51,762 nucleotides of DNA, taken from positions 1 to 51,762 of the forward strand of contig PLZG01000084.1 in assembly GCA_003152075.1 (NCBI GenBank), in the 5' to 3' direction. The notes under the pieces were generated by a model that saw only the letters and a program-made list of their open reading frames with translations, was not told the DNA's origin and made no database searches. Positions within the stretch are counted from its first letter, which is position 1. Every line of letters begins with the position of its first letter. Origin of the DNA: a candidate division FCPU426 bacterium (lineage in GTDB: Bacteria > Oederibacteriota > Muellerivitia > Muellerivitales > Muellerivitaceae). Positions 1 through 7,171 of the stretch are shown here, piece after piece. Both the position numbers and the translations under genes were made by a program.

Positions 1-131
1 TACCGGCACTGCTGATAAAGCTGAAGGCCTATTTTGTAATCCTTCATACCATTGTCGGACTTGGCTTGCGCCAAAGCGAATAAGGAGAAAAACAAGAGGA
101 AGAATGGAATAGAAAAAGCTCTTTTGATCAC
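1..131 (-). CDS. Secreted protein, N-terminal fragment (cut by window edge)
   Basis: A GTG start (131-129) follows an AGAAGG ribosome-binding site with a short spacer. The 43 visible codons encode a classical signal peptide: basic start (MIKR), a Phe/Leu-rich hydrophobic core, and a probable cleavage site at the ALAQA stretch around residues 20-24. The mature part starts polar and ends with an amphipathic YKIGLQLYQQ stretch, which resembles the first helix of a tetratricopeptide repeat, but too little remains to name a family. The rest lies beyond the left edge. The divergence from the flanking enzyme genes suggests an exported accessory protein. Export is well supported; function is unknown. 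Confidence 0.6.
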   Translation of the reverse strand, partial: MIKRAFSIPFFLLFFSLFALAQAKSDNGMKDYKIGLQLYQQCR

Positions 132-256
132 TTCAAACCTTCTGTGACTGATATGGGCCGTCTGGCTTCACTCTCTAGACGACTACAAACGTTTTTAATC
201 CAGGAAATAATACACCCATTACTCTTATCTTCAAACCCAGGTTTATTTAAAGAGTT

Positions 257-646
257 TTAACGAGGCCTTTTGCCGAACTCCGCGGTAACGGTGGAATGCA
301 TGCCGCCCCGGGTGGCGAACTGGCCCGTGACCCTGCACCATTTGGGTTTGGCGGCGGCCGTAAAATCCCGAAGCATACGGTTGACCGCGTTCTCGTAAAA
401 AATGCCGATGTTGCGGTAAGCCAGGATGTAGCCCTTCAGGGATTTTAGTTCCAGAACATGCTTCACCGGTTGGTATTCCAAAATGATGGTCCCGAAATCC
501 GGCAGGCCGGTCTTGGGGCAAACAGCCGTGTACTCGGTAATTTCGATTCGGATAGTGTAACTTTGGAACTGGTTTGGAAAGGTCTCAATGGCGGGCAACT
601 TGACGCTCAATCCCGATTTGGCATGGCTCTCGTTATAACCAGGCAT
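257..646 (-). CDS. queF: NADPH-dependent preQ0 reductase QueF (short type)
   Basis: Reduces the nitrile of 7-cyano-7-deazaguanine (preQ0) to the amine preQ1 in queuosine tRNA-modification synthesis, in the cytoplasm. At 129 residues it matches the short single-domain (YkvM/Bacillus) type of QueF. The catalytic Cys is Cys43 in TAVCPKTG, which forms the thioimide with substrate, and the proton-donating Asp is Asp50 in PDFG. The ELKSLKGY and RNIGIFYEN segments (about 67-86) form the NADPH and substrate region, and TRGGMHS follows near the C-terminus. AGAGG lies four bases before the ATG. No other queuosine gene is nearby, so it appears to stand alone downstream of the menaquinone cluster. Confidence 0.95.
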   Translation of the reverse strand: MPGYNESHAKSGLSVKLPAIETFPNQFQSYTIRIEITEYTAVCPKTGLPDFGTIILEYQPVKHVLELKSLKGYILAYRNIGIFYENAVNRMLRDFTAAAKPKWCRVTGQFATRGGMHSTVTAEFGKRPR

Positions 647-660
647 AAAACCTCTTTCTC

Positions 661-799
661 ACCACGAAGTTAAAAAAGCACAAAAAAAGATTTTTGATTT
701 ACTTATGGACCTTGCCTATCCATTGCCTTCGGCAATGGAATTTGGGCCATGCCGCTCCCCTTATAGCTTTTTTGAAAAGCGGCGCGTGTATTTCGTGGT
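661..799. repeat. Intergenic inverted element, CCACGAA word family
   Basis: The queF-mqnC spacer is bounded by ACCACGAA (661-668) and its exact complement TTCGTGGT (792-799). Inside are a perfect 8-bp hairpin with a three-base loop (720-738, CCATTGCC/GGCAATGG) and a weaker GCCGCT/AGCGGC hairpin (750-783). The outer arm touches the mqnC stop codon, so the element abuts or forms the end of that gene. Elements built from CCACGAA words are common in environmental bacterial genomes; this copy looks decayed. Confidence 0.5.
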
Positions 800-1875
800 T
801 AATTCTTTAGATTGTAGAATGTGTCGCGCTGGTGGGGTTCAAAACCCATTTCCTTGATCAACCGCTTCATTTCGTCGAGACCCATCGTGTAATGGGTTCC
901 CGTGGAGGCGACCACGTTCTCTTCCAGCATGATGCTACCCATATCATTGGCGCCGTATTTAAGCCCCAGCTGGCCGATCTTTTTTCCTGGCGTGACCCAG
1001 GAAGACTGAAGGTTGGGTAGGGTATGGTTCAGGATGATCCGGGACAGGGCCAGGGTCTTCAAGTATTCCTGCCCGCTGGCGCTCTTCAACCCCAGGCTCT
1101 CGTTACCCGGTTGATAAAGCCAGGGAATGAAGCCCAAAAACCCGCCCGTCTCTTCCTGCAAATGGCGGATATGAAAAATATGTTCGATGCGGTCTTCCAC
1201 CTTTTCCACGTGGCCAAACATCATGGTGGCGGTTGATTTCATGCCCAGGGAATGAACGTCCCGCATGACGCCCAGCCATTCTTGGGTAGAGGCCTTCAAG
1301 GGCGCGATTTCCTTTCGCACACTATCTACCAGGATTTCCGCCCCGCCGCCCGGCATGGAATCCATGCCCGCTTCCCTGAATTTCTTGAGGATTTCAATCA
1401 CCGGCATCCCGAAAACTCCGGAAAAATGCACCAACTCCGGGGGGGAAAAGGCATGAAGGGTGATGTCGGGGTGGGCTTGTTTGACCTTGGACAGCATATT
1501 CAGGTACCAGTCCAGCTTTAGGTCCGGGTGGTGCCCCCCTTGCAGGAGGATCTGAGTGCCGCCCAATTTTTTGGCCTCGGCGACCTTGTGGATGATTTTT
1601 TCCGCCTCGTTGACATAGCCCTCTTTTTCATCTCCCACCTCGCGGTAAAAAGCGCAGAATTTGCAGTAGGTCACGCAAACATTGGTGTAATTGATGTTGC
1701 GGTCAATGAGGTAAGTGGCGATTTTGTCGCCCTTGGTGCGGGTCTTGAGGGCATCGGCGATGGCGCCCAGTTCATTCAAGCTGGAGCCTTGGAAAAGCTC
1801 AAGCGCCTCTTGGCGGCTCACCACATGGCCGTCGAGAACTTTTTCCTGGAGGGTTTCAACCGTGACCGTGGGCAT
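799..1875 (-). CDS. mqnC: Cyclic dehypoxanthinyl futalosine synthase MqnC (radical SAM)
   Basis: Radical-SAM enzyme that cyclises dehypoxanthine futalosine in the futalosine route to menaquinone. The 358 residues carry the [4Fe-4S] triad C-x3-C-x2-C at Cys67, Cys71 and Cys74 inside NVCVTYCKFCAF. Segments that separate MqnC from its paralogue MqnE are present: GGTQILLQGGHHPDL, HAFSPPELVHF and FIPWLYQPGN; PGGGAEIL is shared by both. Its ATG overlaps the mqnA stop by one base (TAATG), so the two are translationally coupled. MqnA, MqnE and a UbiA-type prenyltransferase precede it in the same orientation, which supports the assignment. Length is normal for the family. Confidence 0.95.
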   Translation of the reverse strand: MPTVTVETLQEKVLDGHVVSRQEALELFQGSSLNELGAIADALKTRTKGDKIATYLIDRNINYTNVCVTYCKFCAFYREVGDEKEGYVNEAEKIIHKVAEAKKLGGTQILLQGGHHPDLKLDWYLNMLSKVKQAHPDITLHAFSPPELVHFSGVFGMPVIEILKKFREAGMDSMPGGGAEILVDSVRKEIAPLKASTQEWLGVMRDVHSLGMKSTATMMFGHVEKVEDRIEHIFHIRHLQEETGGFLGFIPWLYQPGNESLGLKSASGQEYLKTLALSRIILNHTLPNLQSSWVTPGKKIGQLGLKYGANDMGSIMLEENVVASTGTHYTMGLDEMKRLIKEMGFEPHQRDTFYNLKN

Positions 1876-2813
1876 TAGAGGATAAGTCCTTCTTCTTTCA
1901 GTAGTTTCTGGAATTCCATTTGTCCCCTGACTTCCTCAGGCCCGTAAGCGTAACTAATGTTCTTTTCCAGGTACTCCTTGGCCTTGGGATGCTCGAATAC
2001 CCAGATGCCTTTATAGATTTTCACGATATCCTCGAAATACTTCAACCCCTCGTTCTTGGAGGCTAAAAGATCCATCTCAATTTCCCGGGCAATGGGAACG
2101 TTGCGGGCCATCCAAGTGGCGAATACGAAAGGTTTCTGGGTATAGCGGAACCATTCCTCGCCCAGGTCGGTGACCGTCATTCCAGTGGGAGCGGCTACCA
2201 TAGCCGCGTCACCAATTTGAAGGGTGGCTTCCCAAGTCTTGGTCATATTCGGCCGGAATTGAGTGACATCAACTGTCTTTACCTTCAGTTTCCTCACTCC
2301 AAACCACTTTTTTAAGATCAGTTGGGCCAGAAGCGCCGAGGTTTGAGAATTTGAGTCAACGTAAAGCGTATCCACTTCCTGTAACGAAACATGGGAAAGG
2401 ACCCGGACGCTCTTGACCGGACCCTTACTACCAATGGCGGCCACGGGAACGATTTGAAGCTCTGGATTTAAAAAGTAAGCGACAATGGGAGCTAAGGCCA
2501 CGTCCAGCCGGCCCTCTTTGAGAAGCGTGCCCATTTGACTGGGAGGCACGGGGAATATTTGATGGTGGTCTTTCATGCCCCAAACCAATGGTTGTGCGTT
2601 CAGGAAAGGCACTACACCGATTTTCATGGGCTTGGCGATGAACTTGAGGGGTTTCGACGGTTCGGGTGGCGCGGCTGAAGCAGGGGTTGGAGGTGGCGCA
2701 GTTGCGGTGGCACCTGCCGCCGGAGCCGCCGCGGTTGTTAGTGCTGCCGCTGGCGTTGGTGCCGTCTCAGGCTTGGGTGTTGGAGCTGGGGCTGCTGCCG
2801 GAGTATCTGCCAT
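1875..2813 (-). CDS. mqnA: Chorismate dehydratase MqnA with Ala/Pro-rich N-terminal extension
   Basis: Dehydrates chorismate to 3-[(1-carboxyvinyl)oxy]benzoate, the entry step of the futalosine pathway. The catalytic domain begins at MKIGVVPFLNAQPL (about residue 63) and runs to residue 312; this N-terminal strand and the DVALAPIVAYF segment are typical of the periplasmic-binding-protein-like MqnA fold. Residues 1-56 are nearly all Ala, Pro and Thr with no signal peptide, which is odd because MqnA normally starts at the MKIG position. The start at 2813 is chosen because AGAGG lies just upstream; an earlier in-frame start at 2879 would lie inside a palindromic repeat. The internal ATG at MKIG has no visible ribosome-binding site, so the extension is probably translated. 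Confidence 0.9.
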   Translation of the reverse strand: MADTPAAAPAPTPKPETAPTPAAALTTAAAPAAGATATAPPPTPASAAPPEPSKPLKFIAKPMKIGVVPFLNAQPLVWGMKDHHQIFPVPPSQMGTLLKEGRLDVALAPIVAYFLNPELQIVPVAAIGSKGPVKSVRVLSHVSLQEVDTLYVDSNSQTSALLAQLILKKWFGVRKLKVKTVDVTQFRPNMTKTWEATLQIGDAAMVAAPTGMTVTDLGEEWFRYTQKPFVFATWMARNVPIAREIEMDLLASKNEGLKYFEDIVKIYKGIWVFEHPKAKEYLEKNISYAYGPEEVRGQMEFQKLLKEEGLIL

Positions 2814-2834
2814 TTTTTCCTCTTCGTTCGTTTG

Positions 2835-2887
2835 GTAGGGGCGACATTTATGGCGCCCTTCTCGGGCGTGATAAATCACGCCCCTAC
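2835..2887. repeat. Nested palindromic element (TAGGGGCG family), long form
   Basis: A 53-nt hairpin fills most of the mqnE-mqnA spacer. The 24-nt arms match at 20 positions around a TTCTC loop: outer GTAGGGGCG/CGCCCCTAC, middle ATTTAT/ATAAAT, inner CGCCC/GGGCG. The right half is nearly identical to the short palindrome at 12641-12668, so this looks like a dimeric form of the same family. An in-frame ATG inside it could falsely lengthen mqnA. Confidence 0.75.
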
Positions 2888-2897
2888 AAATAAGAAA

Positions 2898-4019
2898 TTA
2901 AACCGCTGCCGCCGCTTTGAAATGTTTCAGTTCTCTATACAAGGTATCCCGCTCAACGGGATCGCGTCCCGCATCCTGAATGAGTTTCCTTAACTGCTCC
3001 ACGGTCATGATCTCGGGCGTATCCGCGCCCGCCATATGATAAATCTTTTCCTCGATCACCGTACCGTCAATGTCGTCCACACCGTAAGACAGGGAAAGTT
3101 GGGCCAAACGCACGCCCAACATGATCCAATAAGCCTTAATATGCGGGAAATTATCCAAATAAACCCGGCCAATGGCCAGGGTCTTCAGGTCTTCCATGCC
3201 TGAGGGCCTGGCGAAATGATCCATCTGGGTATGATCCGGGTGAAAGGCAAGGGTGATGAAGGTTTGGAAACCCCCGGTTTCGTCTTGCAATTCCCTCAAG
3301 CGCCTCATGTGGTCAACCCGGTGCTCATACTTCTCAATGTGACCGTAAAGCATGGTGGCGTTCGTTTTCAAACCCAACTTGTGGGCCGTGCGGTGAACCT
3401 GGATCCATTGGTCGGCGGTAGCCTTTCCGGGACAGATTTCCTCACGCACTTCGGGATGGAAAATCTCCGCTCCCCCGCCGGGCATGGAATCCAATCCCGC
3501 GGCCTTAAGGCGCGTCAACACTTGCTCATAGGACATATTGTACTTATCGGCAAAAAAGTTAATCTCCACGCCAGTGAAGCACTTCAAATGGACTGTTGGA
3601 ACGGTCTTCTTTAAAAGGCGGAGCATGGTCTCGTACCACTCGAAGTCGTAGGAAGGATGAAGCCCTCCGACGATATGAAGCTCGGTGATGTGTTCCCTCT
3701 CGTAGGCTTCTTTGGCCTTCTGGGCGATCTGCTGGTGGGTGAACTCAAAAGCGCCCTCTTCCCCCTCAAACCGGGAAAAAGCGCAGAACTTGCAGGTGGT
3801 GGCGCAGACGTTGGTGTAATCGATATGCCGGTTGATGTTGTAATAGGTGCGGTTGCCGTTTTTTTTCTCGCGCGATAAGTTAGCCATGGCGCCGAGGGTG
3901 TAAAGGTCGTTGGTGTTATAAAGACGCAGGGCATCCTCGTCCGTGATTCGGACGTTATTTTCCACCTTCTCGTAAATGTCTTTAATGGGTGATTGGGCTA
4001 GAAGCTTTTTGAAAACCAA
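2898..4019 (-). CDS. mqnE: Aminofutalosine synthase MqnE (radical SAM)
   Basis: Joins the MqnA product to SAM-derived adenosine to give aminofutalosine. Radical-SAM Cys72, Cys76 and Cys79 lie in NVCATTCKFCAF. MqnE-type segments are HIVGGLHPSYDFEWY, HLKCFTGVEINFFA and FITLAFHPDHT; the shared PGGGAEIF follows. At 373 residues the length is normal. The start is TTG at 4019 with GGGAG seven bases upstream, and the reading frame overlaps the 3' end of mqnP by 22 bases, a sign of tight coupling. The MqnE route yields aminofutalosine, so an MqnB-type nucleosidase must be encoded elsewhere. Confidence 0.95.
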   Translation of the reverse strand: MVFKKLLAQSPIKDIYEKVENNVRITDEDALRLYNTNDLYTLGAMANLSREKKNGNRTYYNINRHIDYTNVCATTCKFCAFSRFEGEEGAFEFTHQQIAQKAKEAYEREHITELHIVGGLHPSYDFEWYETMLRLLKKTVPTVHLKCFTGVEINFFADKYNMSYEQVLTRLKAAGLDSMPGGGAEIFHPEVREEICPGKATADQWIQVHRTAHKLGLKTNATMLYGHIEKYEHRVDHMRRLRELQDETGGFQTFITLAFHPDHTQMDHFARPSGMEDLKTLAIGRVYLDNFPHIKAYWIMLGVRLAQLSLSYGVDDIDGTVIEEKIYHMAGADTPEIMTVEQLRKLIQDAGRDPVERDTLYRELKHFKAAAAV

Positions 4020-4882
4020 ACTGTGACTCCCACAACTACAAAATAAAGTACCGAAATCCAGCCGTTCATCTTCATCATGACCGGGGAAAGAGTGAAGTGG
4101 GTGCTGTCCCCACGCTTTTCCAGGCGATAGGCCTTCTTATGCTGGTAAAGCAGGATCGCGCCAATGACCCCAATTCCAAGGTAATAAACAGGTGAAAAAC
4201 CGGCCTGGGCACCGAAACCAGCGAGAAATCCTAACATACAGGCATGGAAGAATCGAGAGGCTTTCAGGCTGTTAGCCAAGCCCCATTTCACCACCCAGGA
4301 CTGTAAACCCATCTCCTTGTCAAAAGCTTCATCCTGCGTGGCGTACAAAATATCAAAACCCGCCAGGAAACAAATGACCGCCGCCATCAACCAGAAGGGG
4401 TCAATCGCGAAATGTCCTGTCGCCGCGATCCAGGCCCCGACGGGGGCGACGCCCAAAGCCAGACCGAGGAATAGATGGGAGGTCCAGGTGAACCGCTTCG
4501 TATATGAATAAAATAGGATGATGGCTAGGGCGATCGGAGACAACTTTGCCGCCAAGGGATTTAATCGGGTGGATGCTAAAACAAATCCCAAAGCGCAGAC
4601 CCACACAATGATCCGAACTTGCCAAATCTTGATTTGGCCCGCTGGGATATCCCTGTTTTTTGTGCGCGGATTCTTGGCGTCGATATCGGCGTCCACCAAC
4701 CGGTTATAAGCCATGGCCGTTGTTCTAGCCAATACCATGCAGACAATGACCCAAAAAAAAACGTCCAGGGGCGGCTTCCCATGGGTGGCCGTCAGCAGGC
4801 TCGCCAAAGCAAAAGGTAAGGCAAAAACCGAATGCGGCAAAACGACTAGGTTGGAGAAGGTTTTTAATTTTTCAATGACCAT
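3998..4882 (-). CDS. mqnP: UbiA-type prenyltransferase of the futalosine pathway (MqnP)
   Basis: Integral-membrane prenyltransferase expected to attach the polyprenyl chain to 1,4-dihydroxy-6-naphthoate. Eight or nine hydrophobic helices are visible. The first Asp-rich motif is NRLVDADID (Asn60, Asp64, Asp68) followed by NPRTKNRDIP; the second is DILYATQDEAFDKEMG (Asp177, Asp184, Asp188). These bind Mg-diphosphate. UbiA and MqnP share motifs, so the assignment to MqnP rests on position: mqnE overlaps its 3' end, and mqnA and mqnC follow. AAAGGG lies nine bases before the ATG. Length (294) fits the family. Confidence 0.9.
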   Translation of the reverse strand: MVIEKLKTFSNLVVLPHSVFALPFALASLLTATHGKPPLDVFFWVIVCMVLARTTAMAYNRLVDADIDAKNPRTKNRDIPAGQIKIWQVRIIVWVCALGFVLASTRLNPLAAKLSPIALAIILFYSYTKRFTWTSHLFLGLALGVAPVGAWIAATGHFAIDPFWLMAAVICFLAGFDILYATQDEAFDKEMGLQSWVVKWGLANSLKASRFFHACMLGFLAGFGAQAGFSPVYYLGIGVIGAILLYQHKKAYRLEKRGDSTHFTLSPVMMKMNGWISVLYFVVVGVTVWFSKSF

Positions 4883-4903
4883 TTTTCGCGACCCTTTCGA
4901 CGA

Positions 4904-5368
4904 TTACTTCGATGTCTTTTCCCAACCGCCGAAGTAGAGGAGCTTCCATTTTCCATCTCTCAAAATTACGACGACCTTAAAATCAGACCCGCCCTTTTGA
5001 AACCGGACTTTAGCGTGATATTGGCCAATGACGGCCCTATGAAAATCCCTAAACCAAGAAAAAAAGACTTGGCCATTCGCTCCCTCATATTCCTGGAATC
5101 GCCCCAGCGATTGGGAGAGTTGGCTTATCTTATTCCAGCGGACAGGGTTTTCTAATCTCGTTTTGAATTCCGGGCTGGCTTCCCTCAAAAAGATCGACTG
5201 ATCCCAAGAAGTACAAAGCTCAGGGACTAGCCCATCGACATAATGGCCAGCTGATTGAATAAGTGGCTTTTTATAGACGTCTAGAATCTTGACAAAAACA
5301 GCGGGCAACGCCGCGATGAAAGTGACGCCAAGCACGGCGAGAATCTTTCTTACTACCCGACCTTCCAA
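4904..5368 (-). CDS. Unknown membrane-anchored protein between ubiX and mqnP
   Basis: A 154-residue protein with one N-terminal hydrophobic helix (about residues 8-27) after a basic start, likely an uncleaved anchor or signal anchor. The rest is soluble with aromatic-rich strands; the end (VRFQKGGSDFKVVVILRDGKWKL) has the look of an NTF2-like or SnoaL-like cone fold, where such a strand-turn-strand closes the sheet. I do not recognise a family. The start is TTG at 5368, two bases past the ubiX stop, with GAGGG about nine bases upstream. Tight packing inside the menaquinone run implies co-transcription, but a role in quinone synthesis is only inferred. Confidence 0.7.
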   Translation of the reverse strand: MEGRVVRKILAVLGVTFIAALPAVFVKILDVYKKPLIQSAGHYVDGLVPELCTSWDQSIFLREASPEFKTRLENPVRWNKISQLSQSLGRFQEYEGANGQVFFSWFRDFHRAVIGQYHAKVRFQKGGSDFKVVVILRDGKWKLLYFGGWEKTSK

Positions 5369-5370
5369 GC

Positions 5371-5961
5371 TTAGTGGCCCTCAGAAGGTTTCGTCTCGTG
5401 AGTGATTTTGATTTTTTCCTCGCGCCAGCGTTTGGAAACCTCCGCTTGGATGCCTGCGTGGTCATAAACACGGGCGATGACCGTATCCACCAGATCCTCG
5501 ATAGATTTAGGATTGCCGTAAAAACTGGGGGTCGCCGGAATGACATGGGCTCCCGCCAGGGTAAGAAGTTCCATATTCTTGATTTGGATGAGCGACAGGG
5601 GGGTTTCCCGGGGTACCAGGATAAGTTTACGCCGCTCCTTCAGGAATACCTCGCCCGCACGGGTAATCAGGTTGTCAGCGATGCCATGGGCCAACCTGCC
5701 CAGGGTCGCCGTTGAGCAAGGGACAACCACCATGGCTTCAAACTTGTTGGAACCGCTGGCCACGGGGGCCGTCAAGTCCTTCTCGTCCCAATCCTTGACG
5801 TGGGGTGGCAGGTTCAACCCACCCTCGTGGGAGGCCACAATACGAGCGGCGGCAGACACCACCGTGTGCACTTCCCAATCATCATAGGGAAGGTGCTGGA
5901 AAAACCTCCGGGCATAGATGGTTCCCGAGGCACCGGTCACGGCCACAAATATTTTTTTCAT
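5371..5961 (-). CDS. ubiX: Flavin prenyltransferase, UbiX family
   Basis: Makes prenylated FMN, the cofactor of UbiD-type decarboxylases, from FMN and dimethylallyl phosphate. The N-terminus VAVTGASGTIYARR is the flavin-binding loop; VVVPCSTATLGRLAHGIADNL and RKLILVPRETPLS are family hallmarks. At 196 residues it is standard, with a slightly long charged tail. With the ubiD-like gene at 7172-8623 it would form the late decarboxylation pair of the futalosine pathway (MqnM with MqnL). The ribosome-binding site GAGGGGGGG four bases before the ATG is contributed by the end of the repeat element at 5969-6079. Confidence 0.93.
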   Translation of the reverse strand: MKKIFVAVTGASGTIYARRFFQHLPYDDWEVHTVVSAAARIVASHEGGLNLPPHVKDWDEKDLTAPVASGSNKFEAMVVVPCSTATLGRLAHGIADNLITRAGEVFLKERRKLILVPRETPLSLIQIKNMELLTLAGAHVIPATPSFYGNPKSIEDLVDTVIARVYDHAGIQAEVSKRWREEKIKITHETKPSEGH

Positions 5962-5968
5962 TAGCCCC

Positions 5969-6079
5969 CCCTCACCCTATGCCAATTTTGGACATTAACC
6001 CAAAATGGTATTGGCATAATACCGACCACTTTAAAGATTTATAAATGGTCGGCATACCCTCTCCCGCAAGGGGCGAGGG
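5969..6079. repeat. 111-nt triple-hairpin intergenic element, copy 1
   Basis: About 90% identical to the copy at 20831-20941 (11 differences, no gaps). It folds as three successive hairpins: ATGCCAAT/ATTGGCAT with inner TTTTGG/CCAAAA; CCGACCA/TGGTCGG; and CCCTC...GAGGG closing on a GCAA loop. The flanking CCCTCACCCT and CCCTCTCCCGCAAGGGG parts resemble common REP-type repeats, while the two AT-rich hairpins look like a module placed inside such a repeat. It lies between the 60-residue gene and ubiX. Confidence 0.85.
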
Positions 6080-6115
6080 AACTTAAAAACCAACCACGAA
6101 TAACGACTTATTTGC

Positions 6116-6298
6116 TTAGCCTTGTTTCTTTTTATAAACGTTCAATCCGACCTTCTCATCCCGCTCCGGAACCGTAATATTCCCCTCGGTCGTAGCTACG
6201 ATGGTGGTCTTACCCGATGCAGAAGGGCCATATTCCTTTGATAAATCCACCTTGATAGTCAGGATGTTTCCTTCCACTTTCATTTCGACGTTTTTCAT
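6116..6298 (-). CDS. Small conserved-looking protein of unknown function
   Basis: A 60-residue cytoplasmic protein with no membrane helix or signal. It is a regular series of short strands: VEMKVEGNILTIKVDL, then SKEYGPSASGKTTIVATTEGN, then a final GLNVYKKK. I recall similar short proteins with the GPSxSGKTxxVATTxGN pattern in other bacteria, but no function; the SGKT is not a P-loop because no nucleotide-binding context surrounds it. Its ATG overlaps the ubiE stop (ATGA, 6295-6298), and AGGAG at the end of ubiE serves as its ribosome-binding site, so translation is coupled to UbiE. An earlier in-frame start lies within ubiE and is unlikely. Confidence 0.75.
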   Translation of the reverse strand: MKNVEMKVEGNILTIKVDLSKEYGPSASGKTTIVATTEGNITVPERDEKVGLNVYKKKQG

Positions 6299-6984
6299 TT
6301 TTTTACTCCTATGACGCTGACGGCGATTCCCATGGTTTGATTTATAACCGAGATATCCTTGAATCCACAACGCTCCATGAGTTGGCCGAATTCCTTCACC
6401 GAGGTGAATTGCTTGGCTGACTGCTGGAGATAATTATAGGCGCTCTTGTCCTTGGAAATGGCTCCTCCCCTCATTGGGAGAATGGTGCTGATATAAAAGC
6501 CGTAAGCCAGCTTGGTTAAAAAGCCCGTGGGCTTGAAAAACTCCAGGATCACGGCCTTTCCACCTGGCTTCAACATCCGGGCGATTTCTTTCAATCCCGC
6601 TTCCAGGGAATCCAGGTTGCGTACCCCGAAACCGCAGACCACCGCGTCGAAGGCCATGTCGTGGAATGGCAATTTAAGCGCGTCCGCCTGCAAATACTCG
6701 AAACCGTTCGAAGACCCCGCCTTTTCCTTGGCCAGTTGGAGCATGGGTTTGGCGAAATCGGCCATGACCACCTGGGCCGAGGGGATCTGTTCCTTCACCG
6801 CCAGGGCGAAATCACCCGTTCCGGCGCAAAGGTCCAAAACCCTTTGGGGCTTAAAACCATCCTTGAGCATCTGCTTGACCGAATCCTTCCGCCATTGGAT
6901 ATCCTTGTTGAAGGACAAGGCATGATTGGCCTGGTCATAGGTCGGGGCGATATTGGAAAACATGGTTTGAATTTGCTGGCTCAT
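6295..6984 (-). CDS. ubiE: Demethylmenaquinone methyltransferase, UbiE/MenG
   Basis: C-methylates demethylmenaquinone with SAM in the last step of menaquinone synthesis. Motif I is VLDLCAGTGDFA (residues 49-60), followed by QADALKLPF and the family signature FDAVVCGFGVRNL and KPGGKAVILEFFKP. The N-terminus MFSNIAPTYDQANHALSF is also typical. At 229 residues the length is normal. AAAGGTG lies a few bases before the ATG. It sits between ubiD and ubiX homologues in one orientation, as expected for the tail steps of the futalosine route. Confidence 0.95.
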   Translation of the reverse strand: MSQQIQTMFSNIAPTYDQANHALSFNKDIQWRKDSVKQMLKDGFKPQRVLDLCAGTGDFALAVKEQIPSAQVVMADFAKPMLQLAKEKAGSSNGFEYLQADALKLPFHDMAFDAVVCGFGVRNLDSLEAGLKEIARMLKPGGKAVILEFFKPTGFLTKLAYGFYISTILPMRGGAISKDKSAYNYLQQSAKQFTSVKEFGQLMERCGFKDISVINQTMGIAVSVIGVKK

Positions 6985-7008
6985 GAAACACCTTTCAAAT
7001 CAGATTGA

Positions 7009-7110
7009 ACCGCCACGAACGCCACGGTCGCCACGATGACAAAACACCTTAGATTTTCTTCAAAACCAAAGACTAAATTTTTTCGTGGCGCTCGTGGCGA
7101 GCGTAGCGGT
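7009..7110. repeat. Intergenic inverted element, GCCACG word family
   Basis: Arms at 7009-7036 and 7083-7110 are complementary at 23 of 28 positions and are each built of repeated CGCCACG words (for example CGCCACGAACGCCACGG on the left). An AT-rich 46-nt loop separates them. It fills the ubiE-ubiD spacer. The design, tandem words inverted around an AT-rich loop, matches the elements at 10075, 22082 and 25567 although the words differ. Confidence 0.7.
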
Positions 7111-7171
7111 AAAAATTATTTGATTAATCCGTATTTTTTCAAACATTTGAACTTTTACACTTTTTAACCAA

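Noticed and set aside
647-798. PreQ1 riboswitch upstream of queF
   Set aside because: The spacer shows only the CCACGAA element and simple hairpins; no preQ1-type pseudoknot sequence was seen.
2814-2879. N-terminal extension of mqnA to position 2879
   Set aside because: The extra 22 codons come from the palindromic repeat, and a better ribosome-binding site exists at 2813.
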